From: Prevotella sp. E13-27
GTDB lineage: Bacteria; Bacteroidota; Bacteroidia; Bacteroidales; Bacteroidaceae
NCBI RefSeq assembly: GCF_023217965.1
Contig: NZ_JALPSC010000001.1
Span: 1,798,001 to 1,862,000, forward strand
Direction of reading: 5' to 3'
DNA length: 64,000 bases
The notes below the pieces were generated by a model. That model did not search any database. It was not told the origin of the DNA and was given only the letters and a program-made list of their open reading frames with translations. Below, piece by piece: positions 40,173-49,484 of this stretch. The translations under genes and the position numbers were made by a program. How positions within the stretch are numbered: position 1 is the stretch's first letter; every line of letters begins with the position of its first letter.

Positions 40173-43100
40173 TTATTTCTCAACATTAAGTTTTACCGAC
40201 CCCGTCATTCCACGATATTCAGGAGCGTAGGCACAGCCAACGGTGCATGTGCCTGTCTCGTAGATGCCTGGACGGTCTATGTAGTATTCTGTCTCTATGA
40301 CATGCTTTCCTTTTCGCATCATGTCAAAGAAGTAGTGAGTGGCGTTGTCGCGTGGCGAACAGTAGGCACCGTTTTGATAGCCGCTGAGCTGTTTCACTGG
40401 CTCCATGCAGGCTGCACGCTTGTCCACAATCTGCACGAAGTCATAGTCGCGGTCGGCTGTGATAGTTAGGCGCACCTTTATGCGATCGCCGACTTTTAGA
40501 GGTGAGAGGTTAGAGGTTAGAGGTGAGAGGTGAGAGGTGAGAGGTGAGAGGTCGGATTTGAGTATCTCGCGCTTCACACTGATGCCGCTCTTCTGGTCGC
40601 TGATGTCGGCTGTGGGCTGCATGAACTGGGCATAGACAGCGCCCCAGCTGGTACCTTCAGAGGTCTTCTCGGCTGTGAGCTTCTTTTCATTGTTATATGT
40701 CTGGGAAGTCTTAACATAACCAATACCGGCTGTTGCCTTGCTCGTCTCAAGGGGTTTGCCATCAATGCGGAGAGCTGTGCTTGGTTGAGGCTTTAGCTTC
40801 TTACTGTTTCCGTTGAGGAAGGCATAGATGGCGTTCACGCTGTTTATTGGCGTGTCCCAAGCCTGTGTGCGCTTCTCCTGAAGCAGCCAACGGCGCATCT
40901 CGTCAATGGTCTTTGTGTCGTTAGGCGTGAGTTCCTGTATGGCTTCTATTGCAGCGACCTGTGTGGGTATGCGGTAGTCGTACCATGAGTAGCTGGCACG
41001 CTGTGTGTTATAGAAGCGTCCCATTTCCTCTTTATATACGGTGTATTCTTTCAGACTCTTAATGTACTGAGGCGAGTTAAGTATGATAGCTGACATGGCC
41101 TTCTCGTAGATGGTCTGATTCTTGATGTCCTTCTTAAGCAGTTTCTTCAGGTAGTCCTGTGCCTCTTCCGTCTTTGCGTCAGAATAATTATTGTTGAGAC
41201 GAGTGATATAGAGATATTGTAGAGCTTTGAAGGTGGGGAAGTGCTGCTTAACACCCTTCTTCTCCTGCTTCTTCATTTCGGCAACCATCTCTATTATCTC
41301 TTTGTCCATGTACTCTATGGCTCTATTGAGCATTTGTCTAAATTGTTCCTGCTTGCCCGTAAGCTTCTTTAGGCGCACAAGCATCTCGCTTACCTCAACA
41401 GTCATGTAGAATGAGCTTGGCATGCCTTCCCACCAGCTCCAAGAACCATCGGCATTTTGTAGCTTCCTCAGTTGGCTAAGTGCAGCTTCGATGCGATGCT
41501 CCATCTTGTTGCCATCAAAGAAGTCGCTGAGGCGCTGCTTCTGTTCGGCTTCGCGCTCAGCATCGAGCACCCAAGGAGTCTCGTTAAGAAGGATGTCTTT
41601 CAGCTCCTGGTTGTTCTGAAGCGAAGAGTTAAGCGATGAGTACGTGCCTTTAGCATCGGCTGCAGCATCCTTCTCTTCCATCTTCCACATGTCAAATGTC
41701 TGTTTGGCCTGTGGATTCTGACTTATTATGTGCTTGCCGAGGCAGTTGGCATAGAGCGATACAGCCTGACTGATGGCATTCTTCTCGTTGGGAGTGCCAA
41801 GGGTAGGAAGCGACTGAATCATCAGCCATGCAGGACTGTTGGTATATTCGACTGTGAGTCGCGTCTGATTTGCGTTCTGTGGATAGAGCTTCGCAAGGTC
41901 TATGGTCTTAGTGCCTGGCTCATTCTGCGTGAATGGTACTGTAACAGTTACGCGTTCGCGGTTTGACAGTATAGGAAGATAGTTCTGCTCTCCGTCGCTG
42001 AAGGTCTTTCCGCTGATGCTCATCTTGCAGATGAGAAGCGAGTAGTTGACAAAGGCAGATCCATCAAGTTGGAAGGCAATAGCGTTTGACTTATTCGCTT
42101 GGAGCGTTTGGTAAGAACGCTCGTCGTAAACTACCTGATCGCTTTCGGGGTCGATTAGCTGAAGGCGTACGGTTCCGCTAAGCTCATTGTCAGTCATGTT
42201 TGATACGCGTGCAGAGATAGTGGCTTTGTCGCCAACACGCAGGAATCGCGGCATGTTGGGCTGTATCATTACGTCCTTCTGGGCAATGGCCTCTCCTTCT
42301 ATATAGCCGTGCATCATGTCCTTCGTGTGGGCAATGCCCATGAAGCGCCATGTGGTGAGGCTCTCAGGCAGAGTGAACTTGATGCTGACTGTGCCTGTGG
42401 TGTCTGCTGTCAGCTGTGGATAGAAGAATGCCGTCTCCTGCAGGTTCGTTCTAACTGGTACGTCGGCATTTGGTTCTTCGCTGACACCAGACTCTTCTGC
42501 ATCGGATTTGAGGTCGGCTTCTTCGCTCTCAACGTTGGCTGCTGAAGAATCAAAAGACTTCCGCTTTTGTAAAGCGACCTCGTTTAAAACCATACTACTT
42601 TCATCTGCTGTAGCTCCTATGGCAAAAGACTTTCTTGTGCTTGCTGCTTTGTACACCATAGGATATGAGATGAATGAATAGGGTAGGCACTCTGTATCGA
42701 AATGGCTGAAGTCAAGAGATTTAACATCCAGATAGCCTTCGTGCTTTGAACCATTACAACTTATGTGCCCCCACTCGCTGAAGTTCCAGCTTAGTGATGG
42801 CATTGACAGCCAAGTATAGGGCTCGAGTCGCCATACTTGCTTGCCTGTAATCTGGTCGAGGCTCTTGTCGTAGAGAGTGGCAAGAAGATTGACTCTTAGA
42901 GGTGAGAGGTTCTTTGCAAGCAAAGCGTCGCTTCGCGCCGAGCGAGAGGTGAGAGGTGAGAAATTGGAGGATGGAGTCTCAATCTTTAGTGTCCACTCTT
43001 CCTGCTGGCCAGGGGTGAGACGGTCGCGGAAGGTCTCCCATCTCATCTTCAGTTTTTTGTCAGGTAGCGGACGCTTTATCTGAATGCTATTGGTATAGGT

Positions 43101-45797
43101 CTTGCCATCGCGCATCCAGGCATAGCAGAACGTCAGTCCGTTACCGTATTCGGACTTGTATGTTAGCTTGCGGTTGAAGAGCTCGTTATCACAGTCAACA
43201 GCACCTTTCTCAATAATCTCGTTGCCAGCAGCAAACGTATAGATGATATGTACGTCGCGCGAAGAGCCTACCTGAAGTGTAACTGTTTTACCATCGTCAG
43301 GGAACTGCGTGTCCGACACGTAGAACCATTCGTCGGTATCGGTGGCAGGACGCTTGTCATCAAGCGAGAAGATGGTGAACTCATGGCGTAGAGTGTCTTT
43401 GTCGTAATAGGCTGTCAGCTCGTGCTTTCCGCTCTTCAGCTTAGGAAGGACGATAGTTGCACCAGCTTTTACGGAAAGCTTCTTTCCGTTGTCAATGCTG
43501 TAGCTCACCATTGCATCAACCTCGTTGCCAGCAGCGTTAAGTACATGAAGCTTGTACTGTGCATCGCTCTCTGCCAGAATCTTTTCTGGAATGTCTGTGG
43601 TGACAATGGTCTTACGATTTGACAAAGGCAATGTGAGCTTGCCGTTTCGCGTCTCTCCGCTCATGTCGGTAACGTCGGCGCTGACCACGAAGTTACAGAA
43701 AAGAGGAGACCTGCTTTCTGGCATGACAAAAGGCACCTTCACTTCAAACGTTCCGTCGTCGCCAGTAGTTGCTTCACCGTTTAGGATGCTTCCGTAAAGA
43801 TTGCTTTCGCCAGCGAAGCCTTGTTGCCAGTAGCGTGAATAGGACACCCACCAGAAAGCCATGTTGCGGTCAATAGTGTATTTTACCTTGGCTCCCTGTA
43901 TGGGCACACCGCTATAGGTGCGGGCCGTGGCGCGAACGGTGAGGGTATCGCCATCCTTGTAGTCTTTGTCAACTTTTTCGAATTCAACATAGAATGTAGG
44001 ACGCTTGTATTCCTCTACGCGGAACGACTTTGAGCCTCGTCCTTCGATGACAATGCTGTATTGTCCTGTAAGTCCTGATGAGGGCAGAGTAAAATCTGTG
44101 TTTACCACGCCCATCTCGTTTGTCGTGAGGTCTCGCTCGGCAATAGTCCTGTAGTTGGCATCGTGAAGATTAACCTTAACTGCTTTGTTTGCCACAACCT
44201 CATGTTCGAAACCTTTTTTCGTGTCATAGCATACCACTGCTACCTGTACGGTCTGTCCTGGACGATAGATGGCGCGATCAGTATAGATGGCTGCGTTTTC
44301 CCTTGTTCGGTCGTTTTCATAATAGCTGAAACGTCCGTAGGTGTCCTGTTCAGGACATGAGCTGTCATCCTTAGTTGTGGCATACAAATAGTCTGGCTGT
44401 GAGTCGGACTTGTAATGGTAGATGCATTCACCGTTCTTGTCTGTTGTCAGCGTGGCAATAGTCTTATGCGGCTTCCTGTATCCGTTGTTTTTCCTCAGTT
44501 GCAGCTTTGCTCCAGCTATTGGCTTTCCTGTTATAGCGTCAACAGCTACATATCGTGTCTTGTTGCCAGGCAGGGACTGAGTCAGCCCCCTTACTCTGCT
44601 GATAAAGAATAGCGCACGCGACACCTCTGTCTGTGGCTCCGTCTTCACCTCCATCATGTAGACTCCTACTGGCAGTCCGTCAAGTGTTAGCGTGTCGTTA
44701 TACAACTCGTAATCCTTCTTACCGCTATATTTACGCGTTATCGTTAGTTCTGGCTTTTTGGCAAGAAGTGACTTCAGCTGTTTGTAGTCTTCCTTATCGT
44801 TAGGATTGAGTTTTGTGTCTCCATTTGCATTAACCTTGAAGATGTTGATGGAAATATCGTTGATGCCGCGCAGGCTACTTAAAAACAATTTCTGCTGTCT
44901 GTTCGGAAAATAGACCTGATGTTCCAGCGTGGCACGGAATTGAAGTGATGTCAAGGCACGGCGATAGTTGCGCAGCTCGTTCATTCGCTGCCATGAGCCC
45001 CATCGGCTTAGTGCTTCGTCAATATATTCTATCTTCTGCTGTGTGCTTGCATTGGTGTGACCTTTCATGAACTCATAGCGTACGATAGCCACCTCACCAC
45101 ATTCTTGCAGGTCGGCATACTGATTGGCAAGTGAGTCGAGACTGCGGATGTAAGCCGATTCTGAATAAGGCTTCCTTCCACTGGGCGCACCATCCTTTAT
45201 CATATAGAGCGCACTGAACAATTGTGCACGACGATTATCCGTTGTCATGTAATAATCGTGCATGGCCTTAAATTGTTTAGTCTCATGTCCTATGAGGCTA
45301 AGCAGGTCGTCACCATAAACATTACTGCTACTGCCTTTTATCACGAAAGGCTCGTAAATATCGGCCTTTACTGCAGCCAGAGCAGCAGGATTCTCAATGG
45401 CTTTGCTGAAATAGTCCTTGTAAATCTTTCGCCAGTCAGTACTGAGCGTCGTGTTTTCTTCATAGATCTTTCCTAATACAGCATAATAGACAGCCTTCAG
45501 CGGCGTGTCCTTCACATTCTCTGCCTTTTTCTGAAGTCTGATAACTTCAACTTCCAATGAGTCAGGATCGATGGCGCATTGCAGACGTGCTATAAGCACA
45601 CCAGCCTTTAGCAGATGACCGTATGCCTTTTCACGTTCGGCTTTCTTCTCTATCTGTTTGAGAATACTTATCTGAGTCTGTGGCAGATCCTTTTTTGCAG
45701 CATCGTCAGACTGCTTCCACAACTGTGTGAAGCTTTGTCCGCTTACTGTTGTAGCGAATAAAACAAGTGTGAGAATATGTATAATCAGTCTCTTCAT
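40173..45797 (-). CDS. Alpha-2-macroglobulin family protein lacking the thioester
   Basis: A 1874-residue exported protein with a signal peptide (LTLVLFATTVSG). It has MG-type beta domains (ITGKPIAGAKLQLRK, TDRAIYRPGQTVQVAVV), the A2M domain (NMPRFLRVGDKATISARVSN) and an alpha/alpha toroid (GSWSWWEGMPSSFYMTVEVS). Where other members have a CxEQ thioester, it reads TLGTPNEKNAISQA, so it cannot form the covalent bait bond; this is usual for long Bacteroidetes forms. Two stretches (about residues 946-967 and 1749-1767) are encoded by GAGAGGT repeats (LSPLTSHLSPLTSNLSPL) and look like neutral insertions. It starts the operon with DUF1573, meaB and ispH. Confidence 0.9.
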   Translation of the reverse strand: MKRLIIHILTLVLFATTVSGQSFTQLWKQSDDAAKKDLPQTQISILKQIEKKAEREKAYGHLLKAGVLIARLQCAIDPDSLEVEVIRLQKKAENVKDTPLKAVYYAVLGKIYEENTTLSTDWRKIYKDYFSKAIENPAALAAVKADIYEPFVIKGSSSNVYGDDLLSLIGHETKQFKAMHDYYMTTDNRRAQLFSALYMIKDGAPSGRKPYSESAYIRSLDSLANQYADLQECGEVAIVRYEFMKGHTNASTQQKIEYIDEALSRWGSWQRMNELRNYRRALTSLQFRATLEHQVYFPNRQQKLFLSSLRGINDISINIFKVNANGDTKLNPNDKEDYKQLKSLLAKKPELTITRKYSGKKDYELYNDTLTLDGLPVGVYMMEVKTEPQTEVSRALFFISRVRGLTQSLPGNKTRYVAVDAITGKPIAGAKLQLRKNNGYRKPHKTIATLTTDKNGECIYHYKSDSQPDYLYATTKDDSSCPEQDTYGRFSYYENDRTRENAAIYTDRAIYRPGQTVQVAVVCYDTKKGFEHEVVANKAVKVNLHDANYRTIAERDLTTNEMGVVNTDFTLPSSGLTGQYSIVIEGRGSKSFRVEEYKRPTFYVEFEKVDKDYKDGDTLTVRATARTYSGVPIQGAKVKYTIDRNMAFWWVSYSRYWQQGFAGESNLYGSILNGEATTGDDGTFEVKVPFVMPESRSPLFCNFVVSADVTDMSGETRNGKLTLPLSNRKTIVTTDIPEKILAESDAQYKLHVLNAAGNEVDAMVSYSIDNGKKLSVKAGATIVLPKLKSGKHELTAYYDKDTLRHEFTIFSLDDKRPATDTDEWFYVSDTQFPDDGKTVTLQVGSSRDVHIIYTFAAGNEIIEKGAVDCDNELFNRKLTYKSEYGNGLTFCYAWMRDGKTYTNSIQIKRPLPDKKLKMRWETFRDRLTPGQQEEWTLKIETPSSNFSPLTSRSARSDALLAKNLSPLRVNLLATLYDKSLDQITGKQVWRLEPYTWLSMPSLSWNFSEWGHISCNGSKHEGYLDVKSLDFSHFDTECLPYSFISYPMVYKAASTRKSFAIGATADESSMVLNEVALQKRKSFDSSAANVESEEADLKSDAEESGVSEEPNADVPVRTNLQETAFFYPQLTADTTGTVSIKFTLPESLTTWRFMGIAHTKDMMHGYIEGEAIAQKDVMIQPNMPRFLRVGDKATISARVSNMTDNELSGTVRLQLIDPESDQVVYDERSYQTLQANKSNAIAFQLDGSAFVNYSLLICKMSISGKTFSDGEQNYLPILSNRERVTVTVPFTQNEPGTKTIDLAKLYPQNANQTRLTVEYTNSPAWLMIQSLPTLGTPNEKNAISQAVSLYANCLGKHIISQNPQAKQTFDMWKMEEKDAAADAKGTYSSLNSSLQNNQELKDILLNETPWVLDAEREAEQKQRLSDFFDGNKMEHRIEAALSQLRKLQNADGSWSWWEGMPSSFYMTVEVSEMLVRLKKLTGKQEQFRQMLNRAIEYMDKEIIEMVAEMKKQEKKGVKQHFPTFKALQYLYITRLNNNYSDAKTEEAQDYLKKLLKKDIKNQTIYEKAMSAIILNSPQYIKSLKEYTVYKEEMGRFYNTQRASYSWYDYRIPTQVAAIEAIQELTPNDTKTIDEMRRWLLQEKRTQAWDTPINSVNAIYAFLNGNSKKLKPQPSTALRIDGKPLETSKATAGIGYVKTSQTYNNEKKLTAEKTSEGTSWGAVYAQFMQPTADISDQKSGISVKREILKSDLSPLTSHLSPLTSNLSPLKVGDRIKVRLTITADRDYDFVQIVDKRAACMEPVKQLSGYQNGAYCSPRDNATHYFFDMMRKGKHVIETEYYIDRPGIYETGTCTVGCAYAPEYRGMTGSVKLNVEK
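40498..40552. repeat. GAGAGGT repeat inside the alpha-2-macroglobulin gene
   Basis: Seven tandem 8-base units (TGAGAGGT/TTAGAGGT) remain in frame and encode a Leu-Ser-Pro-Leu-Thr-Ser stretch near the C terminus. Confidence 0.85.
42897..42961. repeat. Second GAGAGGT repeat inside the same gene, split by an insertion
   Basis: TTAGAGGTGAGAGG and GAGAGGTGAGAGGTGAG flank a 35-base middle that contains TTTGCAAGCAAAG, an imperfect palindrome also found near 51137. It remains in frame and encodes SPLTSRSARSDALLAKNLSP. Confidence 0.8.
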
Positions 45798-45836
45798 GTA
45801 TGCGCGTACTTTTATTTATAGTATGGAATTCTGCTA

Positions 45837-45844
45837 CAAAGTTA
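45837..45844 (-). promoter_or_regulatory. Candidate -7 box of the alpha-2-macroglobulin operon
   Basis: The minus strand reads TAACTTTG, with a leader of about 36 bases to the ATG at 45797. Confidence 0.55.
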
Positions 45845-45958
45845 GTAATTTCATTTGTTATTGAACACAAAACGCCAAATATTTAATTTTTTATTACAAT
45901 GTATATATTTCGAAAACATAGTGAGACATAATGCGAAACGTCTTTCACGAAGTTCTGC

Positions 45959-45966
45959 TACTTTTG
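45959..45966 (+). promoter_or_regulatory. Candidate -7 box of the esterase gene
   Basis: TACTTTTG with a leader of about 38 bases. No clear -33 element is visible. Confidence 0.5.
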
Positions 45967-46007
45967 CAGACAAATTGCTAACAACTAAAAAAGTAAACCT
46001 TTAAATC

Positions 46008-47798
46008 ATGAAACGTTCACTACTTTTCCTGCTGTTGTCAGTCTTTGCGCTGATGGTTAAGGCCGACAATATCACCGTCGATGGAACATCGCGAAACTAC
46101 ATCGTCTATGCACCAAGCAATCTGGGAGCAAAGCGCCCACTGCTCATCTCCTGTCACGGAATGAACCAGGATGCCAACTATCAGAAGAATATGCTGAAGA
46201 TTGAGTCGGTGGCTGACACAGCTAAATTCGTAACGGTGTTCCCTAACGGCATTGATAAGGGATGGGATATATCAGGCGACCGTGACATCAAATTCGTTAC
46301 TGCTATCATCGACAAGATGATTAATCAGTATGACATCGATCCCAACTGCGTGTATCTCTCAGGCTTTTCAATGGGTGGCATGTTCACATATCATGCCATG
46401 AACAAGATAGCTGACAAGATAGCTGCCTTTGCTCCTATAAGCGGCTATCCACTTGGAGGCGGCAACTTTACCAGTTCGCGCCCTGTGCCCATCATCCATA
46501 CTCATGGTACTGGCGACGATGTGGTGACCTTTAGTGGTGTGCAGAGCATCCTTAACGGATGGATTAACCGTAACCACTGTTCTACGACTCCTGTCGTCAC
46601 ACAGCGCTATCGCGGTGCTGGTCATATCACACGCCGTGTATGGGGCAATGGCGATGACGGCGTTGAGGTTGTATTGATGGAGTTGGCCGACAAAGGTCAC
46701 TGGATTTCTAATGATAATGGCGTCCTTACAGGCGATGAGATATGGAAGTTCTGTAAGCGCTACTCTCTTCAGTTGAAGAACCCACAGGTACGCATTACCT
46801 CTCCGAAGAGCCCCATGACGTATGTCACAATGGGTGGAAAAACACAGCTTGACGACCTGACGATTACTGCAACAGCGAAAGATCCTGATGGCGGAACCAT
46901 TGAAAAGGTGGAGTTCTATGATGGCAAAACACTCCTTGCAACAGTTGATGCCGAACCTTACACAGCTACCGTCTCCAACCTGAAGGCAGGAGCGCACAAC
47001 ATTCGTGTGGTTGCTACAGACAACGAAGGAAATGTGGGTGAGTCAACGACTGTTATTACTATTGTAGAGCCGGCAGGCGCAACAGCCTACGTAATAAGTA
47101 ATGTGTTCACTACCGACGGAAGCGTGCCCGAAGGGTGGGTGACTTATGACGGTAAGGAGAAGCGCGTGGGCTATAGCGATGGCTACTCACAGGGCAGTCG
47201 CATTATGCATCTTACTGCTGACCAGAAAGATTTTGAATGGGGACTATATACTCGAAATGTGGAGGGAAATGCTCGTGCTGGATATGCACGCTTCGGATCC
47301 AAGGAGACAACGATGGTACTCACGCTCAACCCTGGTAACTATGAACTGACACATCGCGTTGCCAACTGGAACATACCCTCGTTCTCACCTATACGCGTTG
47401 CCGTAGAGGATATAAACGGTAAGACCATTCAGGAGGAAGCCTTCACACCAACAGCAAATGTAGGCAACAGCAAGACAAGCTCGTTTAGTGGCACTACCAC
47501 AGGTCGTTTCCGTTTCAATATTCTTGAGACGACACGCTGTCAGGTGACCTTCTATACTTCCGACGGCGCGTGGAGCGACCTCATCATAGGTAGGGCGACT
47601 GTAGCACGAAAAGGCGTTGTGCCATCGGCTATTGAGGAGGTGAACAACGAGAATGATAAGCTGTCACTCGACAAGTGTGACCTCTATGACCTCCAGGGAC
47701 GTCTCGTTACAGGAAAAGCCTCTAAAGGCGTGTATGTTGCATGTCCTGAAGGAGAGAAACTGCATGACGGCAACGCTAGGAAAATCCTCGTGAAATGA
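46008..47798 (+). CDS. Secreted carbohydrate esterase (CE1/PHB-depolymerase type) with Ig and T9SS-like tail
   Basis: A 596-residue protein with signal peptide (LLFLLLSVFALMVKA). The alpha/beta-hydrolase domain (about 20-255) carries the nucleophile Ser121 in GFSMGG, the oxyanion-type SCHGMNQD near 48-55 and a candidate His in KGHWISND (about 227). An Ig-like Big_7-type domain follows (about 262-355; SPMTYVTMG, DGGTIEKVEFYDGKTLLATV), then a beta-sandwich module (about 365-540). The end, YDLQGRLVTGKASKGVYVA, resembles a T9SS type A tail. CE1 enzymes remove acetyl or feruloyl groups from plant polysaccharides. It precedes the rhamnose genes on the same strand. Confidence 0.85.
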   Translation: MKRSLLFLLLSVFALMVKADNITVDGTSRNYIVYAPSNLGAKRPLLISCHGMNQDANYQKNMLKIESVADTAKFVTVFPNGIDKGWDISGDRDIKFVTAIIDKMINQYDIDPNCVYLSGFSMGGMFTYHAMNKIADKIAAFAPISGYPLGGGNFTSSRPVPIIHTHGTGDDVVTFSGVQSILNGWINRNHCSTTPVVTQRYRGAGHITRRVWGNGDDGVEVVLMELADKGHWISNDNGVLTGDEIWKFCKRYSLQLKNPQVRITSPKSPMTYVTMGGKTQLDDLTITATAKDPDGGTIEKVEFYDGKTLLATVDAEPYTATVSNLKAGAHNIRVVATDNEGNVGESTTVITIVEPAGATAYVISNVFTTDGSVPEGWVTYDGKEKRVGYSDGYSQGSRIMHLTADQKDFEWGLYTRNVEGNARAGYARFGSKETTMVLTLNPGNYELTHRVANWNIPSFSPIRVAVEDINGKTIQEEAFTPTANVGNSKTSSFSGTTTGRFRFNILETTRCQVTFYTSDGAWSDLIIGRATVARKGVVPSAIEEVNNENDKLSLDKCDLYDLQGRLVTGKASKGVYVACPEGEKLHDGNARKILVK

Positions 47799-47870
47799 CG
47801 AGATAATACATCTAAATCAAAAAAACGAGAGGAAAAATCAAATAACAATATTTTCGTATTGTTTGTTTTA

Positions 47871-47878
47871 GTACTTTT
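47871..47878 (+). promoter_or_regulatory. Candidate -7 box of rhaB-rhaA
   Basis: TACTTTTG with a leader of about 37 bases to the rhaB ATG. Surrounding AT-rich DNA holds no clear -33. Confidence 0.5.
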
Positions 47879-47917
47879 GCAATCACTAACTGATTTGCTA
47901 TTACTAAAACAAACAAT

Positions 47918-49438
47918 ATGGAAACAAAGAAATGTTTTTTTGCCGTAGATCTTGGAGCTACAAGTGGCAGAACCATCATTGGCTCTATCAACGATGGACA
48001 TGTTGAACTGGAAGAAATAACACGCTTTCCAAACAACCTGATAGAGCAGGGTGGTCACTACTATTGGGACATCTACGCTCTTTACTTCGAGATAATTCGC
48101 GGCTTGCGCGAAGTGGCAAACCGCAACATAGAGATAACATCGATAGGCATTGATACATGGGGCGTTGACTTCGTGTTTATTGGCGATGATGGCGCTATCC
48201 TGCGTAATCCGCGTGCCTATCGTGACCCCATCACTTTCGACGCAATGGATGACTATCTGAAGCATGTCATCTCGAAGCGTGAGGTCTATGACATAACAGG
48301 CATACAGTTCCTTAATTTCAACTCCATCTTCCAGCTTTACGCCATGCAGCGTGAGGGCAACACAGCATTGAAGAACGCTTCGAAGATACTCTTCGTGCCC
48401 GATGCACTGTCGTGGATGCTCACTGGCAACGAGGTGTGCGAATATACCATCGCTTCTACGTCGCAGCTCCTTGATCCCCGCACAAAGCAGCTCGACGAGC
48501 GTCTGCTCGCTTCCATCGGACTTACACGTTCGAAGTTCGGACGTGTGGTGAAGCCAGGAACTGTCGTTGGCGTGCTCACTGAAGAGGTGCAGCGTCTCAC
48601 AGGCTTAGGACAGGTGCCCGTCATCGCCGTTGCAGGTCATGACACAGGCTCAGCAGTCGCTGCTGTACCTGCGAAGGACGAGAATTTCGCTTATCTGTCG
48701 AGTGGAACTTGGAGCCTCATGGGTATTGAGACAAAGGATGCCATCATCAGCGATCTCTCCTATGAGCGTAACTTCACCAACGAGGGAGGCATAGAGGGTA
48801 CTACACGTTTCCTTAAGAATATATGTGGCATGTGGCTCTATGAACGCTGTCGTCTGGAGTGGCCAGAGGAAGTACGCAAGCTCTCTCATCCAGAGTTGCA
48901 GGGACAGGCTATGGGCGTTGAGCCCTTCCGTTCGCTCATCAACCCCGATGACCCGATGTTTGCTGCGCCCACGTCAATGATTGGTGCCATACAGACCTAT
49001 TGCCGTGAGAGCCATCAGCCCGTGCCGGAGACACCGGCAGAGATATGCCGTTGCATCTTTGACTCGCTTGCCCTTCGCTATCGTCAGGTGTTCCAGTGGA
49101 TGCAGGAGTTCGCTCCTTTCAAGCTCGATGTGCTCCATATCATCGGCGGCGGTTCGCTGAACAAGTATCTGAACCAGTTTACTGCCAACTCTACAGGTGC
49201 CACCGTCCTTGCAGGACCTCAGGAGTGTACTGCTCTTGGCAACATCATGCTTCAGGCAAAGACAGCCGGCATGGTGAGCGATATATGGGAAATGCGTAAG
49301 ATTATTGCCGATTCCATCGAACTTGTGAAGTATGAACCACATGATCGTGCAACATGGGACATGGCGTTCGACCGCTACCTCAGCATCGTCAATGGTGTCA
49401 TAAACGGCAAGGAAGAAACCGAGAAGTTGTTTAAGTGA
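47918..49438 (+). CDS. rhaB: L-rhamnulokinase
   Basis: RhaB phosphorylates L-rhamnulose to rhamnulose-1-phosphate in the cytoplasm. The 506-residue FGGY kinase shows the N-terminal phosphate-binding AVDLGATSGRTIIGS, the substrate loop IGIDTWGVDFVFIGDDG, VAGHDTGSAVAAVP and the C-terminal IIGGGSLNKYLNQFTANSTG (adenosine-binding). It is followed by rhaA after 46 bases that include a short GAGAGGTAAGAG repeat. No rhamnulose-1-phosphate aldolase gene is in the window. Confidence 0.96.
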   Translation: METKKCFFAVDLGATSGRTIIGSINDGHVELEEITRFPNNLIEQGGHYYWDIYALYFEIIRGLREVANRNIEITSIGIDTWGVDFVFIGDDGAILRNPRAYRDPITFDAMDDYLKHVISKREVYDITGIQFLNFNSIFQLYAMQREGNTALKNASKILFVPDALSWMLTGNEVCEYTIASTSQLLDPRTKQLDERLLASIGLTRSKFGRVVKPGTVVGVLTEEVQRLTGLGQVPVIAVAGHDTGSAVAAVPAKDENFAYLSSGTWSLMGIETKDAIISDLSYERNFTNEGGIEGTTRFLKNICGMWLYERCRLEWPEEVRKLSHPELQGQAMGVEPFRSLINPDDPMFAAPTSMIGAIQTYCRESHQPVPETPAEICRCIFDSLALRYRQVFQWMQEFAPFKLDVLHIIGGGSLNKYLNQFTANSTGATVLAGPQECTALGNIMLQAKTAGMVSDIWEMRKIIADSIELVKYEPHDRATWDMAFDRYLSIVNGVINGKEETEKLFK

Positions 49439-49484
49439 GAGGTAAGAGAAAGAGATTATTTTTAATATAAAAACAATATTATTT

